Assembly (NCBI RefSeq): GCF_002927635.1
Contig: NZ_PRDS01000013.1
Coordinates: 1 to 33,285, forward strand
From: Albidovulum inexpectatum
GTDB lineage: Bacteria > Pseudomonadota > Alphaproteobacteria > Rhodobacterales > Rhodobacteraceae
Reading direction: 5' to 3'
Length of the DNA stretch: 33,285 bases
The notes beneath the pieces were generated by a model. That model was not told where the DNA came from. It ran no database searches and saw only the letters and a program-made list of their open reading frames with translations. Position numbers and translations under genes: made by a program. How positions within the stretch are numbered: the first letter of the stretch is position 1; each line of letters begins with the position of its first letter. This document shows positions 1-7,445 of the stretch, piece after piece.

Positions 1-120
1 CAGGCCCTCGACATCGCGCAAGCTGAAGGCAAACCCGTGATACGCCCAGACTGCATAAGCGATGATTGAGCGCGGGAAGCGGTACCCTTCGAGCGGCGGA
101 GCTTCAGTGTTGCTGATCAT
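1..120 (-). CDS. IS6-family transposase, N-terminal fragment cut by the window edge
   Basis: The minus strand reads from ATG at 120-118 off the left end and gives 40 residues. The stretch YRFPRSIIAYAVWAY followed by FSLRDVEGL is the N-terminal helix region typical of IS6/IS26-type DDE transposases; the catalytic triad lies outside the window. Its orientation matches the IS6 remnant at the right end, so the window interior is bracketed by two directly oriented IS6 elements. Whether the two copies are identical cannot be judged, because different parts of the transposase are visible. Confidence 0.8.
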   Translation of the reverse strand, partial: MISNTEAPPLEGYRFPRSIIAYAVWAYHGFAFSLRDVEGL

Positions 121-154
121 GCAATCTCGTCAGACTGCACGCCAACGCCCGTCA

Positions 155-166
155 ACTTAACGATGC
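155..166. repeat. Possible inner terminal inverted repeat of the left IS6 element
   Basis: ACTTAACGATGC matches the reverse complement of the right element's end (ACTTGACAAAGC) at 9 of 12 positions, and lies 35 bp beyond the transposase start codon, where the element's end is expected. The match is imperfect, so the left copy is either a divergent IS or has a damaged end. It also lies directly against, or inside, the reading frame of the GFA remnant. Confidence 0.3.
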
Positions 167-330
167 ACCTGTACGCGGCCTCGCTGGAAGACCCTTCGGA
201 CTTTGCGCCAACCTTTCACGTCAACTATCAAGGCAAGCTGCCCTGGCTGGATCTGTGCGATGACTTGCCAAAATACCAAGGCACTTTGCTGCACGCGCCC
301 GAGGAGCTCGCCGACTACAAGGCAGAATAG
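163..330 (+). pseudogene. GFA-family (glutathione-dependent formaldehyde-activating type) protein, C-terminal remnant
   Basis: An open frame ending in TAG at 328-330 gives about 55 residues containing MHLYAASLEDPSDFAP and LPWLDLCDDLPKYQG. This is the C-terminal pattern of the GFA domain (CENP-V/GFA fold, a zinc protein related to glutathione-dependent formaldehyde-activating enzyme and to many proteins of unknown function). The N-terminal zinc-binding cysteines are missing: the frame runs directly into the IS6 element on its left. The ATG at 163 is probably an internal Met. Codon use is less GC3-biased than in the genes to the right. I read it as a gene decapitated by IS insertion or IS-mediated deletion. 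Confidence 0.65.
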
Positions 331-345
331 GTCCGACCCTGCCAA

Positions 346-377
346 GGAAAAGGCCGCGGACCAGAGCCGCGACCTTT
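346..377 (-). terminator. Rho-independent terminator of dapD
   Basis: Arms 349-359 and 367-377 form an 11-bp stem (one G-U pair when read on the minus strand) around a 7-nt loop. On the minus strand the stem is followed by four U residues (348-351 are A on the plus strand). It lies 23 nt past the dapD stop codon. Confidence 0.7.
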
Positions 378-400
378 GGTGCTTTGAACAATGTCTGCAA

Positions 401-1228
401 TCAATCGCGCAGCAGCTCGTTGATCCCGGTTTTCGCGCGGGTCCTTTCGTCCACACGCTTGACGATCACCGCGCAGTAGAGATTCACGCCGTTCTTCGAC
501 GGCATCGACCCGGCCACGACCACCGAATAGGGCGGGACCTCTCCGTACATGACCTCGCCGGTTTCGCGATCGACGATCTTCGTGGACTGCCCGATGAAGA
601 CGCCCATCCCGATGACCGAGCCTTCGCGCACGATGACGCCCTCGACGATCTCCGAACGCGCGCCGATGAAGCAATTGTCCTCTATGATCGTGGGATTGGC
701 CTGCATGGGTTCCAGCACGCCGCCGATACCGACGCCGCCGGAAAGATGCACGTTCTTGCCGATCTGCGCACAGGACCCGACCGTGGCCCAGGTATCGACC
801 ATCGTGCCTTCATCGACATAGGCGCCCAGATTGACGAAGCACGGCATCAGCACCACGCCCGGCGCGACATAGGCCGAATGGCGCACCACGCAGTTCGGCA
901 CGGCGCGGAAGCCCGCGGCCTTCCACTGTGCCTCGCCCCAATGGGCGAACTTGCTGTCCACCTTGTCCCACCAGGTCCCGCCCTGCGGGCCGCCGGTCTG
1001 GACCTCCATGTCCTTCAGGCGGAACCCCAGAAGGACCGCCTTCTTGGCCCACTGGTTCACATGCCAGCTGCCGTCCTCGCGCCGCTCGGCAACACGCAGC
1101 CGACCCGAATCCAGCGCGTTCAGCGTCGATTCGATCGCGTCGCGGACCTCGCCGCGCGTTCTGGGCGTGATCGTGTCCCGGGACTCCCAGGCGGCTTCGA
1201 TCGCGGCTTCGAGCTGGGCGTTGGACAT
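401..1228 (-). CDS. dapD: 2,3,4,5-tetrahydropyridine-2,6-dicarboxylate N-succinyltransferase
   Basis: 275 residues, the usual DapD length (about 274). Cytosolic trimeric enzyme of the succinylase branch of lysine/meso-diaminopimelate synthesis: it transfers succinate from succinyl-CoA to tetrahydrodipicolinate. A helical N-terminal part (about 1-100) is followed by left-handed beta-helix hexapeptide repeats (about 105-250). Family landmarks include [31 protein letters not shown] and [15 protein letters not shown]. The start is chosen at [11 protein letters not shown] because GAAGGGAG lies about 8 nt upstream; an open extension runs further upstream but has no family resemblance. It is divergent from the LOG gene and followed by a clear terminator. 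A DapC-like aminotransferase, the next enzyme of the same branch, is encoded 5 kb away. Confidence 0.95.
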   Translation of the reverse strand: MSNAQLEAAIEAAWESRDTITPRTRGEVRDAIESTLNALDSGRLRVAERREDGSWHVNQWAKKAVLLGFRLKDMEVQTGGPQGGTWWDKVDSKFAHWGEAQWKAAGFRAVPNCVVRHSAYVAPGVVLMPCFVNLGAYVDEGTMVDTWATVGSCAQIGKNVHLSGGVGIGGVLEPMQANPTIIEDNCFIGARSEIVEGVIVREGSVIGMGVFIGQSTKIVDRETGEVMYGEVPPYSVVVAGSMPSKNGVNLYCAVIVKRVDERTRAKTGINELLRD

Positions 1229-1379
1229 CGGTGGACTCCCTTCGTTGCGGACCTGTCCTGCGGGGTATAGGCCGAGCGGCGCATCGGCGCAATGCGGCCC
1301 GGGCCGCGCCGGACCGGACTTCTGGCAAAGGCGGAGCAAACCGGATAGGTCTGTAGCCCGAACCAAGGACGAGGACATC

Positions 1380-2270
1380 ATGAACGACGACGGCCGCAGC
1401 CATCCGCTTCGCCACAGCCGCCAGGACGTGGCGGCGACTTCGCGCATTCCCGACACGCCGCAGACGCGGGCACCCGCCTATCGGCTGGCCTTTACCGACC
1501 CCGATTTCCTGTGCCGCGAGGAGCTGCGTCCGGTGCGGCTGCAGCTCGAGCTGCTCAAGCCGCAGATGATCATGGATGAACGCGGCATCGAAAGCACCAT
1601 CGTCGTGATGGGCAGCGCGCGCATCCCCGACCCCTCGGGCACGGCCCAGAGGCACAAGGAGCCCGTCATCGAGACCGGCGCGGGTGCGAGGACCGAAGCC
1701 GCGCGTGGCGCCGCGGCGCTGTCGCACTGGTACGACGAGGCGCGCAAGCTGGCGCGTCTTGTCACGGAAAAGAGCCTCGAGACCTATGGCCGCGAACATG
1801 TCGTCATGACCGGCGGCGGTCCGGGCATCATGGAGGCGGGCAATCGCGGCGCGGCCGATGTGGGCGGCCATTCGATCGGCCTGAACATCGTCCTGCCGCA
1901 CGAACAGGCGCCGAATGCCTATATCACGCCCGACCTGTGCTTCAATTTCCACTATTTCGCGGTCCGCAAGATGCATTTCCTGATGCGCGCCCGCGCCATC
2001 TGCATCTTCCCCGGCGGATTCGGCACGCTGGACGAACTGTTCGAGTCGTTGACCCTGATCCAGACCGGCCGGATGCGCCGCGTGCCCTTCCTTCTGTTCG
2101 GGCGCGACTTCTGGGACAAGGTGATCAACTGGCAGGCGCTGGTCGATGCGGGCACGATCTCGCCCGAGGATCTGGACCTGTTCACCTATGTCGAGACCGC
2201 CGAGGAGGCGATGACGCACATCTTTGCCGCAGAGGACGCGGGCGACGCCCCGGGGCCGAACGCGGGCTGA
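1380..2270 (+). CDS. LOG-family Rossmann-fold protein (TIGR00730 type)
   Basis: 296 residues. The motif [12 protein letters not shown] (about residues 210-221) is the signature of LOG / lysine-decarboxylase-like proteins, with GGGPGIMEA at about 144-152 completing the nucleotide-binding Rossmann fold. Plant and many bacterial LOGs hydrolyse cytokinin or nucleoside 5'-monophosphates to base and ribose 5-phosphate; PpnN-type members degrade purine/pyrimidine nucleotides. At nearly 300 residues, with an N-terminal extension of about 70 residues, it is longer than the roughly 190-residue short LOGs. The exact substrate cannot be read from sequence. It is divergent from dapD (151-bp gap) and converges with the aminotransferase, 6 bp separating the two ends. 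Confidence 0.85.
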   Translation: MNDDGRSHPLRHSRQDVAATSRIPDTPQTRAPAYRLAFTDPDFLCREELRPVRLQLELLKPQMIMDERGIESTIVVMGSARIPDPSGTAQRHKEPVIETGAGARTEAARGAAALSHWYDEARKLARLVTEKSLETYGREHVVMTGGGPGIMEAGNRGAADVGGHSIGLNIVLPHEQAPNAYITPDLCFNFHYFAVRKMHFLMRARAICIFPGGFGTLDELFESLTLIQTGRMRRVPFLLFGRDFWDKVINWQALVDAGTISPEDLDLFTYVETAEEAMTHIFAAEDAGDAPGPNAG

Positions 2271-2276
2271 GAACGC

Positions 2277-3461
2277 TCAGGCCGCAGCAGCCCCGCGCAG
2301 GCGCGCATGGGCGATGATGCGGTCCATGGCGGTGTCGAACCGGTCGTCCGGCACCGTCAGAGCGACGCGGACCCATCCGCCCAGCGTCTCGCCAAAGCTT
2401 GACCCCGGCATGACCGCCACGCCGTGATCGAGCAGGTCGAAGGCATATGTGCGATCATCCATGCCCGTGGCCCGCACGTCGATCAGCGCGAACATTCCCG
2501 CCTGGGGCGCGTGGACCCGTAGCGCGGTCGATGCCGCCAGCCGTTCGGCCAGACGCGCGGCGCGCGCGGCAAAGCGGGCACGCATCCCCGGCGCGACCGG
2601 CGATGGCGACTCGATCACTTCGGCCGTCATGTCGGCGATGAAGGGCTGATTGCCGAACAGCATCATCTCGGCCAGGGGCAGCAGGCGCGCGCAGAAGTCG
2701 CGCGGCCCGACCAGCCAGCCCGAACGGAATCCCGGCGCCGCATGGGACTTCGAGATCGAGGAGACGACGATCGTTCGCCCGGCCAGGCCGGGGCGCGCGC
2801 GGGGCGAGACGAATTCGACGCCATCGAAGACCAGCTCTTCATAGACCTCGTCCGACACGATCCACAGATCATGCGCCGATGCCAGCGCGCCGATCGCGTC
2901 CAGATCGCGTGCCGTAAGCACGGCGCCGGTCGGGTTGTGCGGCGAGTTCAGCAGGATCGCGCGGGTGGCGGGCGTGATGCGCGCGGCAAGATCCGCCGCA
3001 TCCAGGCAAAAGCCCCGCTCGGGCCGCAGGGGCACCGGAACCGGGCGGGCGCCGCTGGCACGAATGACGCCTTCATAGGTGGCATACATGGGATCGCCGA
3101 CAAGGATCTCGGCCCCTTCTTCGCCGATACCCATGAACGCGGTGAACAGCGCCGTCTGCGTTCCCGGCAGACAGATCACCTGCGAGGGGTCGACCGCGTC
3201 GCCGTCCCGGCGGGAATAGCGCCGCGCAAGCGCAGCACGCAGCGCGGGCTCGCCCTGGCCACCGGAATAGTGGGTCCGCCCTGCCCGCATGGCCCGCGCC
3301 GCGGCCTCGATCATGACGGGCGGCGTGGGAATGTCGGGATTGCCGATGGTCAGCGGGATGACATCCTCGCCCCGCGCGATGCGCTCGCGCGCGGCGGCGT
3401 TCAGCGCCCATTTCGCGCTGCCCAGATCGGCCAGACGATCAAGGATCGGCGAGACACGCAT
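2277..3461 (-). CDS. Class I/II PLP-dependent aminotransferase
   Basis: 394 residues, fold type I. The pyridoxal-phosphate lysine is Lys238 in SSISKSHAAPGFRSG. NSPHNPTGAV and SDEVYEELVFDG, with the conserved Asn and Asp/Tyr of the family, are present, and the closing arginine region is GWVRVALTVPDD. Overall pattern resembles arginine:pyruvate or aspartate/aromatic-type transaminases; substrate is unassigned. Start chosen at MRVSPILDRL because AGGAGG lies 5 nt upstream; an in-frame extension reaches into the neighbour and is unlikely to be translated. It lies 20 bp downstream of the UbiH-type gene on the same strand, so the two are probably co-transcribed. Confidence 0.88.
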   Translation of the reverse strand: MRVSPILDRLADLGSAKWALNAAARERIARGEDVIPLTIGNPDIPTPPVMIEAAARAMRAGRTHYSGGQGEPALRAALARRYSRRDGDAVDPSQVICLPGTQTALFTAFMGIGEEGAEILVGDPMYATYEGVIRASGARPVPVPLRPERGFCLDAADLAARITPATRAILLNSPHNPTGAVLTARDLDAIGALASAHDLWIVSDEVYEELVFDGVEFVSPRARPGLAGRTIVVSSISKSHAAPGFRSGWLVGPRDFCARLLPLAEMMLFGNQPFIADMTAEVIESPSPVAPGMRARFAARAARLAERLAASTALRVHAPQAGMFALIDVRATGMDDRTYAFDLLDHGVAVMPGSSFGETLGGWVRVALTVPDDRFDTAMDRIIAHARLRGAAAA

Positions 3462-3481
3462 GGCGTCCTCCTGTTGCGGAT

Positions 3482-4708
3482 CTATAGCGGCAGGCCGCGC
3501 AGCAACCGGGCCGGGCGGCCGGAAAGACCGGCGGCGTTGCGCATGAATGTCCGCTTGAGCCCCGGCAGCGCATTGACCGCGCCCATGCCCAGATCGCGCG
3601 CCACGCGCAGGATCATGCTGTCGTTCGAGAACAGCCGGTTCACGACATCCATGCCCAGCGCCAGCGCGGTGGAATCGGGCCGGCGCCATGCCTGATAGCG
3701 TTCCAGCACGTCCAGCGCGCCGATATCCTCGCCCCGCCTGTGCGCGCCGACCAGCACCTCGGCCAGCGCGGCAACGTCGCGGAAGCCCAGGTTCAGACCC
3801 TGGCCCGCGATCGGATGCACGCCATGCGCGGCGTCCCCCACCAGCGCCACGCGCGGCGCGACATAGGAATTGGCCAGCGTCAGATCCAGCGGATAGCAGA
3901 AGCGCCGCCCGACCAGCGAGAGCGCGCCGAGAAAGTCGCCAAAGCGCGGCCGAAGGACCGCCAGGAAATCGGTATCGCTCAGCGCCATGGCCGCGCGGGC
4001 GGCCGCTTCACGCTCGCTCCAGACGATGGCGCTGCGATTACCCGTCAGGGGCAGGATCGCCAACGGGCCCGAGGGCAGGAAATGCTGATAGGCGATGCCG
4101 TGATGGGGATGCTCGTGGGCCAGCGCGCAGACAATCGCCGTCTGACCATAGGACCAGCCCGTGCGCCCGATCCCGGCGCGCCGCGCCGTGCCCGAACGGC
4201 GCCCGTCGCAACCGGCAAGCACGCGCCCTTTCAGGTTGCGGCCATCGGACAGGGTGACCATCACCCCCGTCCCATCGGTTGCCTGCCCGACAACTTCGGC
4301 GCCCGAAACCAGCGTCAGGTTCGGACATTCGCGCATCGCCTGCAGAAAGGCTGCATACAGGTGGCGGTCCTCGACCATGTAGCCCATCGGGCCTTCCTCG
4401 ATCTCGGCAGAGTCGAAATGCAGGAAGAAGGGCGCCGGGCCTTCGCCGGGCCGGCCATCGGTCGTCTTGATCTGCTCGATCGGTTGGGGGCGCTGTGGCA
4501 GGAAGTCCCACACGCCGATCGATTTCAGCAGGTTGCGCGAGGCGATGGCCAGCGCATAGGCCCGGCCATCGAAGTCGATCTCTGCCCGCGCGCGCGGCGG
4601 ATGGGCATCGACCACGGTCACGCTCAGCCCCGCCCGCGCCAGGGCCAGGCCAAGCGCGGGGCCGTTCAGGCCGCCGCCGACGATCAGGACATCGCTTTGC
4701 TGCGTCAT
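3482..4708 (-). CDS. UbiH/UbiF/COQ6-family FAD-dependent hydroxylase
   Basis: 408 residues, normal for the family. An N-terminal Rossmann dinucleotide site (VGGGLNGPALGLALARAG, about residues 9-26), the mid-protein CDGRRSGTARRAG (DG motif) and LVGDAAHGVHPIAGQGLNLG (GD motif binding FAD ribose) are the three diagnostic elements of flavin aromatic hydroxylases. The closest role is ring hydroxylation in ubiquinone biosynthesis, at the inner face of the membrane. Which ring carbon is modified (UbiH, UbiF, UbiI or UbiL type) cannot be decided here. The ATG at 4708 is followed at once by MTQQSDVLIVGGG, the usual distance to the FAD motif. Divergent from the amidase gene across 82 bp. Confidence 0.88.
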   Translation of the reverse strand: MTQQSDVLIVGGGLNGPALGLALARAGLSVTVVDAHPPRARAEIDFDGRAYALAIASRNLLKSIGVWDFLPQRPQPIEQIKTTDGRPGEGPAPFFLHFDSAEIEEGPMGYMVEDRHLYAAFLQAMRECPNLTLVSGAEVVGQATDGTGVMVTLSDGRNLKGRVLAGCDGRRSGTARRAGIGRTGWSYGQTAIVCALAHEHPHHGIAYQHFLPSGPLAILPLTGNRSAIVWSEREAAARAAMALSDTDFLAVLRPRFGDFLGALSLVGRRFCYPLDLTLANSYVAPRVALVGDAAHGVHPIAGQGLNLGFRDVAALAEVLVGAHRRGEDIGALDVLERYQAWRRPDSTALALGMDVVNRLFSNDSMILRVARDLGMGAVNALPGLKRTFMRNAAGLSGRPARLLRGLPL

Positions 4709-4790
4709 GCCCTTCACTATCCGCGCCCGGGCGGGATTGTCCATGCGCCATCGCGACGCTACCGTCCGGAAAACCTCATGGGGGGCTGAC

Positions 4791-6122
4791 ATGACCGAAT
4801 GGCGCGGGATGGGCGCGGCAGAGCTGGGCCGTGCGATCGGCAATCGAGAGATCGACCCGACGGAGCTGACGGCGGATTTCCTGGACGCTATCCGCTCGCA
4901 CCCCTTTGCCGACCGGATCTATGCCCGGGTGACCGAATCGCGCGCGATGGCCGAGGCCGAGGCCGCCGCCAGACGCGCCAGGGACGGACAGCGGCTGTCG
5001 CCGCTGGACGGTGTGCCGATTTCGTGGAAGGACCTGTTCGACACGGCGGGCGTGGCGACCGAGGCAGGGTCGCGCCTGTTGTCCGGCCGCGTGCCCGCCC
5101 ATGATGCCGAAGTTCTGGCCAATGCCACCGCGGCGGGGCTGATCTGCCTTGGCAAGACCCACATGACCGAGCTGGCCTTTTCCGGGCTGGGCCTGAACCC
5201 GATGACGGCCACGCCGCCCAATGTCCATGACCACGACCTGGCCCCCGGGGGGTCGTCGTCTGGGGCGGCGGCCTCGGTCGCTTTCGGGCTGGCCGCGGCG
5301 GCCATCGGTTCGGATACGGGCGGGTCGGTGCGTGTTCCGGCCGCCTGGAACGACCTGGTCGGCCTGAAGACCACGGCCGGACGGCTCAGCCTGCGCGGTG
5401 TCGTGCCGCTTGCGCCGCGCTTCGACACGGTTGGGCCACTGTGCCGCAGCGTCGAGGATGCCGCCCTGCTGCTGGCGGCGCTGGAAGGCGGCCGCCCGGC
5501 CGATCTGCGCGGCGCGTCATTGCAGGACGTCCGGCTGATGATCCTTGAAACCGTCGCGCTGGACGACCTGCGCCCCGAACCCGAGGCAGGCTTCGACCAC
5601 GCCGTCGAGCGGCTGCGCGATGCGGGCGCCGTCATCGAGCGTCTTGCCGCCCCCGAAGTGGCCGAGGCGATGGAGCTTGCCGGCATCATCTTCACCACAG
5701 AGGCCTGGGGCACGTGGAAGGAACTGATCGAGTCGCACCCGGCCGACAGGATGTTCGCCCCCGTGCGCGAGCGGTTCCGCTCGGGCGCGGTCCATTCGGG
5801 CGCGGATTATGTCGCCGCATGGCAGCGGCTTGAAGTGCTGCGCGCGGCCTTTGCCGAACGGATCGCGCGGTTCGACGCGGTCCTGCTGCCGACGTCCCCG
5901 ATCATGCCGGCCCGGATCGACGCGCTGCTGTCCGATCAGGCCCTGTTCGTGGCAGAAAACCTGCTGGCGCTGCGCAATACCCGCATCGGCAACCTGATGG
6001 GCGGCTGCGCGCTGACGCTGCCCACGGGCCTGCCGGCGACGGGAATCACGCTGATGGCCCCCCCGGGGGCCGAAGAGCGGCTGCTGCGCCTTGGGCGCGC
6101 CGCGGAAGAGGCGCTGGCCTGA
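4791..6122 (+). CDS. Amidase-signature family amidohydrolase
   Basis: 443 residues. The Ser-cisSer-Lys triad is visible: Lys80 (ISWKDLFD), the Ser155 region (PGGSSSGAAAS) and nucleophile Ser179 (GSDTGGSVRVPAAW). Members hydrolyse carboxamides, for example aryl or alkyl amides, or act in GatA. No gatB or gatC is adjacent, so it is unlikely to be the tRNA amidotransferase subunit. The substrate is unknown. The start at 4791 follows GGGGGC and gives MTEWRGMGAAELGRAI, the normal N terminus of the family; upstream in-frame codons overlap the divergent UbiH start region. It stands alone, 133 bp before the DapC-like gene. Confidence 0.88.
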   Translation: MTEWRGMGAAELGRAIGNREIDPTELTADFLDAIRSHPFADRIYARVTESRAMAEAEAAARRARDGQRLSPLDGVPISWKDLFDTAGVATEAGSRLLSGRVPAHDAEVLANATAAGLICLGKTHMTELAFSGLGLNPMTATPPNVHDHDLAPGGSSSGAAASVAFGLAAAAIGSDTGGSVRVPAAWNDLVGLKTTAGRLSLRGVVPLAPRFDTVGPLCRSVEDAALLLAALEGGRPADLRGASLQDVRLMILETVALDDLRPEPEAGFDHAVERLRDAGAVIERLAAPEVAEAMELAGIIFTTEAWGTWKELIESHPADRMFAPVRERFRSGAVHSGADYVAAWQRLEVLRAAFAERIARFDAVLLPTSPIMPARIDALLSDQALFVAENLLALRNTRIGNLMGGCALTLPTGLPATGITLMAPPGAEERLLRLGRAAEEALA

Positions 6123-6210
6123 ACGGTCCGGCAACCGAAAAGCCACATTGCCACCCACGCCCGGGCCCGCGCGTCCGTTTGGCTGGACCGCACGGACCCA
6201 TCCGGCTAAT

Positions 6211-6234
6211 CTTGTCGCCAAAAGGGGCGACGAG
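6211..6234. other. Leader hairpin upstream of the DapC-like gene
   Basis: CTTGTCGCC (6211-6219) pairs with GGCGACGAG (6226-6234) over 9 bp, with one G-T, around a 6-nt loop. It lies 21 nt before the ATG at 6256, just ahead of the likely ribosome-binding site TTGAGG. No U-tract follows. It could be an upstream terminator, a leader structure that tunes translation, or chance. Confidence 0.3.
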
Positions 6235-6255
6235 ACCCCGATCCTTGAGGCAGAC

Positions 6256-7434
6256 ATGGCATTACCCGAGCGGTTCTCGAACCTGCCAGAATACGCGTTT
6301 CCGCGCCTGCGGAAGCTGCTCGACTCCCACGAACCGGGGGGCGAGCCGATCGTCATGACCATCGGTGAGCCGCGCCATCCCGTGCCGGATTTCGTGGGTC
6401 CCATCCTGCAGGCCCATCTGGACGAATTCGGGAAATACCCGGTCAACGAAGGCACGCCCGGCCTGCTGGACGCGATATCCGGCTGGATCGCGCGGCGCCA
6501 CGGCGCACGGGTCGGACCCGACCGGATCATGGCACTGAACGGCACACGCGAGGGACTGTTCGACGCGTGCCTTGCGCTTTGCCCCGAAACCAAGCACGGC
6601 AAACGCCCGACGGTCCTGATGCCGAACCCCTTCTACCAGCCCTATTCGGCCTCGGCGCTGGCGGTCGGTGCCGAGCCCGTCTTCGTGCCCGCGACCGAAG
6701 CGACCGGCTTCCTGCCCGATTTCGAATCCCTGCCGGACGAGATCCTGAACCGCGCGGGGCTGGTCTATCTGTGTTCGCCGGCCAATCCGCAGGGCGCGGT
6801 CGCCCCGGCCGACTACATCGCCCGGCTGATCGAACTGGCAGAACGGCACGATTTCATCCTTTTGTCGGATGAATGCTACTCCGAGATCTGGCGCGAAACG
6901 CCCCCGCCCGGCGCGCTGGAGGTGGCCGAGCGGATGGGCGCGGATCCCGAGCGCGTCGTCGTCATGAACTCGCTGTCGAAGCGATCGAACCTTGCCGGGC
7001 TGCGTTCGGGCTTTGTGGCGGGCGGACGCGAGGCCATCACCCGGTTTCGCCAGCTGCGCGCCTATGGCGGATCGCCCCTGCCCCTGCCGGTGCAGCACGT
7101 GTCGCAGCGCGCCTGGTCGGACCAGACGCATGTCGAGACGAACCGCGCGCTTTACCAGGCCAAGTATCGCCTGGCGCAAGAGATCCTGGGCAATGTGCCG
7201 GGCTTCCGCCAGCCCGAGGGCGGCTTCTTCCTGTGGCTGCCGGTCGAGAATGGCGAAGAGGCGGCGCTGAAACTGTGGCGCGAAACCGGCGTGCGCGTGC
7301 TGCCCGGTGCCTATCTGGCGCGCGATGTCGCGGGCACGAACCCGGGCCGAAACTATCTGCGCGTGGCGATGGTGGCGCCCGAGGATGAACTGAGACGCGG
7401 GCTGACACGCCTGCGCGACTGTCTGTACGATTGA
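6256..7434 (+). CDS. dapC: DapC-like aminotransferase (probable N-succinyldiaminopimelate aminotransferase)
   Basis: 392 residues, PLP fold type I, with lysine 242 in [15 protein letters not shown]. The opening [20 protein letters not shown] and [14 protein letters not shown] follows the DapC pattern (PYPFEKLRALL followed by LSIGEPKH), and SPANPQGAV and SDECYSEIW are in place. DapC transfers an amino group from glutamate to N-succinyl-2-amino-6-oxopimelate, the step after DapD; dapD lies about 5 kb upstream on the other strand, which supports the call. A related class I/II transaminase of different specificity is the main alternative. Its stop overlaps a TTG lying in the ftsK frame, and ftsK ATG follows after 11 bp, so the two are likely co-transcribed. 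Confidence 0.78.
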   Translation: MALPERFSNLPEYAFPRLRKLLDSHEPGGEPIVMTIGEPRHPVPDFVGPILQAHLDEFGKYPVNEGTPGLLDAISGWIARRHGARVGPDRIMALNGTREGLFDACLALCPETKHGKRPTVLMPNPFYQPYSASALAVGAEPVFVPATEATGFLPDFESLPDEILNRAGLVYLCSPANPQGAVAPADYIARLIELAERHDFILLSDECYSEIWRETPPPGALEVAERMGADPERVVVMNSLSKRSNLAGLRSGFVAGGREAITRFRQLRAYGGSPLPLPVQHVSQRAWSDQTHVETNRALYQAKYRLAQEILGNVPGFRQPEGGFFLWLPVENGEEAALKLWRETGVRVLPGAYLARDVAGTNPGRNYLRVAMVAPEDELRRGLTRLRDCLYD

Positions 7435-7445
7435 GGAACAAGCGA

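Noticed and set aside
7431-7445. TTG at 7431 as the ftsK start
   Set aside because: It overlaps the previous stop and the GAGGA ribosome-binding site itself; ATG 7446 has better spacing.
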